In this document: positions 57,269 through 64,000 of the stretch, in pieces | How the letters are laid out: every line of letters begins with the position of its first letter | How positions within the stretch are numbered: the first letter of the stretch is position 1 | Position numbers and translations under genes: made by a program | Notes under the pieces: generated by a model | Told to the model about the DNA's origin: nothing | What the model saw: the letters and a program-made list of their open reading frames with translations, nothing else | Database searches by the model: none | Assembly: GCF_016808335.1 (NCBI RefSeq) | Contig: NC_053145.1 | Location: forward strand, 24,144,258 to 24,208,257 | Length of the DNA: 64,000 bases | Direction: 5' to 3' | Source: Panicum virgatum | Lineage: Eukaryota; Streptophyta; Magnoliopsida; Poales; Poaceae

Positions 57269-57277
57269 TCTTCCTGT

Positions 57278-57312
57278 AATCTCGGGGCGAGATTCCTTTT
57301 AGGGGGGAAGGC
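57278..57312 (+). other. Hairpin and polypurine tract, element C
   Basis: The inverted repeat AATCTC-GGGGC-GAGATT (57278-57294) is followed by TTTTAGGGGGGAAGGC at the LTR border (57313). Confidence 0.8.
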
Positions 57313-60300
57313 TGTGACACCCTAGGTGTCTGCACATTAGTGTTGCATACCTTTTATACATCATGTGCTTGTTTTGATTGAAAAAGGACCTTTTTGTAAT
57401 TATAAAAGGTTATATGTGTAATTATGATTTTATGCAAGGTCCTTTCTGCAGTTATATTTGAATTGGGTGTGCAATTATAGCTTTTGTGGAGGGTGCTTTT
57501 GCAAAATGTGGTGTAATCATTACATGGCAGAAAACTTTTCAAATCAGCCCAAGTTTGGAGTGAAATTTCATTGAAAAAGACAAATTCCTTTGAATTCAAA
57601 TTCCTTTCTTTGTTTTCAAAATTAGCTCTCTATCCTTTGGTCAAACAAATTTTTGCACAACATAAAAGTTGTAGATCTTGAAAAGTTGAACAACTTTCAT
57701 TTTGAGCACTTTTTCATTTGAGCTTTAGTTTAAAAGTTATTGCTTGTTTACAGTTTGGTCCCTAAAATTTTCAGAAATTGCAAACCAGCCCTTTTTCTTC
57801 TTCCTCCATCCCTCTCCTCTGTTTTTCTCTGCCGCCGCCGCAGAGCCTGTCGCCGGCGCCGTGGAGAGCCCGCCCGGCCGCCCTTCGCTCTGCGCTGGCG
57901 CCCACGCGTCGCCCCAGAGCTTCTCCACCGCCCTTGGCTGCGCGCTGGAGCCTCCCCTGCAGAGCCACGCCGCCTAGTGCCGCCGCATGGCCGCCACCGC
58001 GACGCCGCCGTGGAGCACCCCCTGCAGAGGCCGCCGAGCTTCCCTAGTGCGCGCACGGGCACTACTTAAACCCCAGAGTCCTATTCCTCACGTCCTTTTG
58101 CTCTCTCCTCGTTCCCACGCCACAGAACGCCGCCGCCGTCACCCACAGAACCCCGGCGAGCTCACCCCGCTGCGGAGCCGCCTCACCGCCGCTCCTCCGC
58201 CCGCTCTGACCCCCTAGCAAGCACCGCTTCGCCCTCGCGCAACTCCCAGGCCACTTCCCCTCGCCCAAACCCCACCGGAGCCACCCCGCCGCCGTGCTCC
58301 GAGCCCGCAAGCCGCCGCTCGCCGTCGAACCGCCATCTCCGGTCCTCCTCTCGAGCTCCAAAGCCACCCAGAGGTGCGCCTTGGTCTCCTTAACCTCCCA
58401 CGCCCCTCCACTCTCGTCGCCGGCGCTCACCATCGCCGGATTTGACCGGCCATCCTCCCTCTGATCTTTTCCCCACGGCTGAGGACCCCGTGCTAGAATT
58501 TGAGAAACCCCAGGGGGTTTTCTGAGTAGTCAGTGACACATTTGAATAGTGCTATAGGGACTTGTTTGTAATAGTTTGCTGCAAACTTTGAAATTCTATA
58601 TCAATTCATAGGAAATTCGTAAAATAGCAAATCTTGATGTTTTGGAATCCACTTGATGAGCTCTATGCAGTAGAACCATAATATGTTAGGCTTTAGTTGC
58701 AAGTTTGTGCTGAAAATTTTGATTTGTGTTACTAGTGCATATATATTAGTTGTTTTTATCTTTTTCTTAGCTACTGTTTGAAAGATTGTCTTGCTCTGAA
58801 ACTTTTATGGTGGTTTGTTCTTATAACACTAGTATTGTTATAAATATTTCATGATCAGTTCTCTAATGTAGCTATTTATTTGATTTAATCCTTGTTTAGT
58901 AGACTTTATTTATGGTAAATAGTTTCTGTTCGTAATAAATCATGAAAATATTTCTGCATGTTCTTCTTGAGTAGCTTAGCTTGTCCAGGAAGTTTTAGCC
59001 TCAGTTCATGACAAGAAGAGGAGCTAAAAATGAATATTGCTAATCTATTGTTCTGTTTTGTTTATTTTCTCATAATTATTTGTATGTAGATAAAATCATG
59101 AAACATTCACAGTATCTAGTTCATTTCTGTGTAGACCTCCTATTAAATTTTGACTTTCTGATTTGTTCTAGTTTGACCTGTATAATTCAAGTTTGTTCTA
59201 TGTGCTGTCTGAATGATTGATTTGTTCTGATTAAATGGTTAGATGTTATGGCATGATTTTTATAGGGTAGATTACTTTGTTCATGTTCTATTTAGTGAAA
59301 TTTTGGCAGAATTTATTACTGGTTATGATATGAGTGTTTAGTTTATTAGCAAACCATGTTTTGTTTGTTATAGAAAACCACCCCCACTTGTTTATGGAGT
59401 AGTCAACATCATTTGTGTTGTTGATCATGATGCCTTGTGTAGTTAGGTTTGTTAGTTAACTACTCTATAAACGCTTGCCCATGTGTGTTTTTAATGTTGT
59501 TCTTGCATTACATATAGACACGACTGCCTTATCGGACGGACGTACGAGCTGATCCCGGAGTCTGACGGAGGTGATCTTGAAGCTCAAGCAAACGCCGCTG
59601 AACTAACTGAAGCCCCGAACCAAAGTTCGGAAGAGCCTAGAGCTGAAATAGTTAGCAACTACCGAGAAGGCAAGCCCCGGACATTTACTGCTATTACTTG
59701 CTTATGCATTTACAGTTCTTAGGATTTGAATTGAAACCCTAGATGAATGATCCTAGGAACCTATGTACTGAAAACTAGACTTGAGTTCGACTACTTGCTA
59801 AGCTTATAGGACCGGTAAAAGTCGAGTGATTGCCTGTCACTCGCGAGCTTTATAGGAACTACTTGTTTACTTTCTGTTATCAATATATGGACGACGGACG
59901 GGGTCGTGTTCGATATCATGACCTTTGGTGAGACCCTGTCTGTATTGATGAACTTGCTAAGGTCGCGGTGTGTGGTAGCGGTGGTTAAGTTTTTGAAAGT
60001 ACTAGCCACAAGCCGTAAATATGGTACGCGGCAAGCCTAGTAGCCGATTGGACCGGGGAGTGGATATACCTGACACTCTCTCTTAGGGATAGGTTTTATT
60101 TTTATGTTGTGCAACACTGCGACTTCAAGGGACAAGGGTGGACCTCGTAGAAGGGTGGACCTTGGAGCCCTGTAGTCGGGGAGAGTGTTCCTATCCACAA
60201 GCCAGAAAGAAAGGTCAACAGTTGTTTGGGAACGACCCGACGGTGTTCCAGACGTGTGTGCTAGGTTTATCCTTGCAAGGTTGAATTTCGATTCAGAATC

Positions 60301-61106
60301 GTCCGCCTCTCATGATGATATGAGATTGCTTGATCCCTTTGCCACACAGAGTAATAAGGGCAACATTACTATGATTAATCTTGATGTTTGCTTAAATTTC
60401 TACCATGATTGTTTAGTAGTTGCTTACATAGAATGGTTAATCAACTAGAATCTTGAAAGCTAAAACTTGAAAGTAAGGACCTACTCTTTATTGCTTTTCA
60501 GCAAAAAGGAAAACCAGAGCCTCACAAACCTTGCATAGTCTAGCTATAGTGGGCTACTTAGACCCATTGACGGTTACGTCTTGCTGAGTATTAGAATACT
60601 CAGCCTTGCTGTTGAACTTTCTTTCAGGTATGAGTTTTGAGGATCAGATCGCTAGCTTGACCTACCCTTGCTCGTTGCCTCCTGGCTGGTCCGTAGAGTG
60701 GGATACGTCTGCGACCGGCAATGACTATGACGAGTGATACCATGCTTGGGCTAGCCTGGTGTCCTTTTGCGACGTATTGTAGACGTCGTGTTTTATCTTC
60801 CGCTGTTTTAAACTCTGAACTTTTCATTATGGCTTGTATAACTGTTTACTAAGGTTGGTCTTGTAATAATACTTTAGAACTGGCTTGTAATAACTTTTAT
60901 GCCTGTGATGTAAAAATTGTGGTTGTAATATCTCTGGACTCGTCTTCGTGCGGGGTATGCTTGTTCGATCCAAAAACCGGTGGTTGTATCGGGACGTTAC
61001 CCGACAGATCAAGGATTGTTTCGTTTGAAGTGCGTTTGAGCCGGTGTTGCCTTTATGGTGATGGCCTGCGCACTTGAGCCGGGATAATTCAGGTGGTTCT
61101 GCCACA
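57313..61106 (+). repeat. Element C 3' LTR, 3794 bp
   Basis: Same ends as the 5' LTR, shorter by several deletions. Confidence 0.9.
59518..60737 (+). pseudogene. LTR-encoded ORF in element C 3' LTR, frameshifted
   Basis: Exon a (59518-59669) has lost one G in the GGACGG(G)ACG run near 59535 relative to the 5' LTR, so its frame is broken. Exon b (60628-60737) is intact, and the GC donor and acceptor are kept. Confidence 0.55.
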
Positions 61107-62300
61107 TCACCGCTCGGGCTGGGGCTACGTTCCCCACCGCTGTCATCTCCAGCCGCCTCATCATATGCATAACCAAATTTAGATATCAATATTATCTATG
61201 AAACTTTCCATAAGACATGACTCTTCTTGGAATGGGTTGATCTTGCAAGAGCGCTAGGGAGAAGGTGGGAAGGATGATCAGTGCCTGGCAAGGGAGGGCT
61301 GCTCTTATACAGTTCCACGCCCTCCTACGCAAAAGCAAATTTTGATAGAATCATGCCAAGACAAAGTACTCGACAAATATAAGTCGACTGCTTTAACTCA
61401 GACCTTCTTTGGAGGATTCGCAGCCGAAAAAGCATCAGGGACAACCGGTACATCCTTCACAGTCTTAAGCAGCCGTTGTACCCAACTAAAGACTTCTCTA
61501 TCTGAGATCTCTTCCTCAGAGAATCGTGATGGGTCAGTTGTTCCCTGATACTGGAAACCAAATGTTTCCCGAGCCTGTAGCGGCTGGATTATTCTGTTCA
61601 ACCAGTCGAATATAACAGCCTCCCCAGGTATGTGCTTTTGCCTTAACCTGGCAATCCTGTCAAGTAGCTCGGGGATCTGGCTGTTGTCAACTGGTTTCTT
61701 ATTCCATTCAGGCCTCAGAGTCGGAGGGCCTGGGGTAATCGCTAGAAGGGTTTCCCATTGGTTTTCTATGTACAACCACTTTGGCTTCCAATCGATTACT
61801 TTGCTAGAAAGCTTATAGGAGATGTACACTTTATCCTTCCCCTGTCTAAGCTGGAGAGCCGCACCACCTACTACATCTAAATTGTAGGAGTCTAGCTGGG
61901 GCTTCAGATGAAATAGGAAGCGAAAGAGCTCAAAATAAGGCTCAATGCCCAGAAAAGCTTCGCACAAATGTACGAAGATGGAAATATGAACAAAAAAATT
62001 TGGGGTCAAGTGGTGAAGCTGGATCCTATAATAAGACTGGAGCCTAGAGAAGAATGCCAAACAAGTGAGCCCCAATCCCCGTTCAAAGTAAGAGGCAAAA
62101 GCTACAATTTCGCCCATATTTTCATACGGACGATCTTGACCCAAGGCAGGACGCCATTGGATGACCGATTTCACTGGCAACAAATCCGCAGAAACAAGGG
62201 CCTCCAAGTTAGAGTTAGAGCACTTACTTGGTACCCATCCCTCGTGGCGGATCGGCTCCGCAGCCACATCCTTGCCCTTGCTCAACTTCTTGGGTGCCAT
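61107..62300 (-). pseudogene. PF04195 'putative gypsy type transposon' gene, 5' exons
   Basis: The ATG at 62300 (MAPKKLSKGKDV) is preferred over the longer in-frame start, because upstream lies the primer-binding site. Exon 1 (62300-61404) encodes the conserved domain of this grass retroelement family: PVKSVIQWRPALGQDRPYEN, FVHLCEAFLGIEP, DVVGGAALQLRQGKDKVYIS and HIPGEAVIFDWLNR. It ends at a donor AAG|GTCTGA. Exon 2 starts at about 61156 and is cut by element C after SPSPSGD; it resumes at 47179. The gene is the only coding content of the LTR2/LTR3 element, which thus is non-autonomous. Role of the protein unknown. Exon 1 itself is open and uninterrupted. Confidence 0.75.
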
Positions 62301-62347
62301 TCGGAAATTGTTGACATTTCTTAGCGCAATCACTAGGAACGGGGGTG

Positions 62348-62365
62348 TCCCTAGCAACGGCACCA
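62348..62365 (-). other. Primer-binding site beside LTR3
   Basis: The minus strand reads TGGTGCCGTTGCTAGGGA, two to three mismatches from the tRNA-Asp-type site, nine bases from LTR3. It marks LTR3 as the 5' LTR of the PF04195-bearing element. Confidence 0.7.
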
Positions 62366-62374
62366 GAAATGTCA

Positions 62375-63811
62375 TGTTGGTATGTCTTAACGTTTACAAA
62401 AAGATCCGCAAGCGTACAGATATACCGTTGTAGCATTTCACCCAGAAGTATTCAGGGTATCGTTATTTATATTTTCCCAAGGGATGGTGAGGTTGTGTAA
62501 AGATATTTACTAGTTCCATAACCATGGCTTTATGAAATAAGGTGCGGACTACTGATTATGCAGGGGTAAGTGATAAACAAAAGATAATCAGGGGTAATGT
62601 GACACACACAGAACAATCAACTCTCATGAATAAAGAATAAACAAGGACACCTAAGGTTAGTTGGCTCATAGGCACAGATCCTAGTATACTATTCATGTTA
62701 GTAGGTAAGTTATGTTAGCCACATGCTTAGAGCTGCAGGTGCCGGGAAATTAGGAGCATCGGGGAGAATGACCCGCATTGGAGAACATCCAGTCCCGTTT
62801 CATCTTTGCATGAACTCCTACACAATACCCGAACGTCGGGGAGTACGCTAACCGAGAAGTAGCTTCCCAGCGGACTGACAGGGCTGTCACCACCTGCGGT
62901 CTACCCCAGTCAAACTGTGGAGCACCGTCATATCCGAGGGATCTCGCATACCCGGGCACCATGTCCGCATATGAGGTCACTACCCTAGCACCCCCAGGTC
63001 CCCCACCCTTCGGATGGACAGGTAAGATGCTAAGGTAAGCCCGAAAGCACAACAAACCGATATCCTTACCCAGATCATCTGGTCTAAGCAAGCAACTAGT
63101 ATAACTTGATAAAGCACAGATCAAAGCTAAGCAAGCTAATAACATAGCAAGATAACCAAGAATGAACTCAATATGAATAGCATAACGAAAGTCAGAATAC
63201 AAAGCCATACCAGAGGCCTAGGATTGCTCGCCGACCCCGAGGATGACTGGATTCGCTAAGGGAGATGAAGTACTAGCCTAGCTCCACTACCCTAAGGAGT
63301 ACAAATCACAAGAGAGTGTGAGAGAGAGGCCTTCAAGTGGTGTGTGTGGAGGGAGGGCCCTTATATAGCTTGGATACGTCGGTTCCCACCAAAATAAATA
63401 TGGAAACATCATCAACCGCCTTCAGGAGGACAAAAACCGCCTTCCGACCAAAATGCACCTAGACAGGTTTCAGGGGGGGTTCACCCGAACCCCTGGTTCA
63501 GTCGGCCCCACCTTGCCGCCTCTGGCCACCGTCTTTCTCTAGTACACTGCCTGGTGGGTCCTGATGTTGGTATGTCGGTGCCGGGGCTTTGTTGGTCGAT
63601 TTGGTCTGTCAGGTGGGCCTCTTTTGCATGTGTTACGCAGGACGCGATTCATGTTTTCATCTTATTCTGGACTTGTGCTTCTGAAATCATAAATCTTCGA
63701 AAACAACTGCGGAGCTAGGTTGGTGATACAAATATGCGAGTAAGAGGTATGGTTTTCCTTCTTTTATGAGTATAGTTGACGGTCATATTTCGCACTTAAC
63801 GACCGTCAACA
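62375..63811 (-). mobile_element. LTR3, Athila-like family 2, 1437 bp
   Basis: Bounded by TGTTGGTATG and CGACCGTCAACA; aligns with LTR2. It has a primer-binding site on its left and a polypurine tract on its right, so it serves two internal regions. A minus-strand TATA (AGCTATATAAGGGC) lies near 63357-63370. It keeps the empty target CTACCCTAAGGAG (63288-63300) of the solo-LTR insertion seen in LTR2. Confidence 0.85.
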
Positions 63812-64000
63812 ACACCCCCAAGCTAGCCTGTTGCTCATCTCGAGCAAAACAAGGCGCTCGTTGTTGATCAGGAGTTGCTATGATTTTGAATTTCCAACTC
63901 ATACTTAGGCACAACTAAATGCTTCTTATCTTGATTTTGAAGAAGTTGGCCTTTGTTCTTACCTCTTACCTTACTCCTATAGAGCTTATAGTTCACCTCA
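63812..64000 (-). other. Start of another Athila-like internal region
   Basis: The minus strand reads GCTTGGGGGTGT before LTR3, a polypurine tract. The next 40 bp resemble the region right of LTR1 (TAGCCT, TTGCTC and CTCGAG blocks). The rest is non-coding 3' region cut by the window edge. Confidence 0.6.

Larger units (their letters stand above)
47180..61106 (+). mobile_element. Element C: relative of B, decayed, plus strand
   Basis: A 13.9-kb element with LTRs of 3849 and 3794 bp, flanked by a perfect TCACC duplication (47175-47179 and 61107-61111). The gene order is the same as in element B: LTR with encoded ORF, primer-binding site, aORF, gag-pol, polypurine tract. LTRs differ by several indels (about 25 bp near 59685, about 29 bp near 60500) and many substitutions, so it is older than B. 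aORF and gag-pol are broken and pol has two large in-frame deletions. It splits exon 2 of the PF04195 gene. Confidence 0.92.

Noticed and set aside
61398..62375. PF04195 ORF as a host gene or DNA transposase
   Set aside because: It starts just inside a primer-binding site and LTR, has exons continuing across the element and belongs to a family known from LTR retroelements; it is element content despite the transposase-like family name.

Overview
This window reads as intergenic repeat DNA from a plant nuclear genome, most likely a grass. The reasons are large GC-rich long terminal repeats (LTRs), chromodomain Ty3/gypsy elements, Athila-type gag, and the PF04195 'putative gypsy type transposon' protein family, which I know from grasses. 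I found no ordinary host gene, rRNA, tRNA or CRISPR array. Essentially every recognisable base belongs to LTR retrotransposons nested inside each other.

Layout. (1) 1-1836: two head-to-tail-broken pieces of LTR family N in opposite orientation. (2) 1837-3881: decayed Athila-like remnants on the minus strand (protease and an ATHILA ORF-1-like gene with its own promoter-like leader). (3) 3882-10738: an Athila-like unit on the minus strand: LTR1, polypurine tract (PPT), long 3' non-coding region, broken protease/linker and gag, and a tRNA-Asp-type primer-binding site (PBS). (4) 10739-27650: LTR2 of a second Athila-like family, split by a solo LTR of family N (target-site duplication, TSD, CCTAA), which is itself split by a full-length family-N chromovirus (14457-26371, TSD GAAGT). 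(5) 27651-62374: internal region of the LTR2/LTR3 element. It holds one multi-exon PF04195 gene on the minus strand that is interrupted twice: by element B (29553-45830, minus, intact 1513-codon gag-pol) and by element C (47180-61106, plus, decayed, TSD TCACC). (6) 62375-63811: LTR3, followed by the start of another internal region.

The most interesting material is in elements B, C and N. The LTRs of all three encode a small protein split over two downstream exons (a and b). Intron phases match, the a-b intron has a GC donor (AAG|GCAAG) in all three, and a hairpin sits just upstream of exon b. Between B and C the peptide is conserved while third codon positions vary freely. B and C also carry an accessory open reading frame (aORF) between PBS and gag: a globular N-terminus, a coiled coil and an acidic tail. 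In all five cases examined, the ATG of aORF or gag directly follows a CAG splice-acceptor-like site, and B and C share a leader donor (TGCAG|GTACRCTAAC). This suggests that alternative splicing of one LTR-driven transcript feeds three products: the LTR peptide, the aORF protein and Gag-Pol. Splicing, expression and function are inferences from sequence only.
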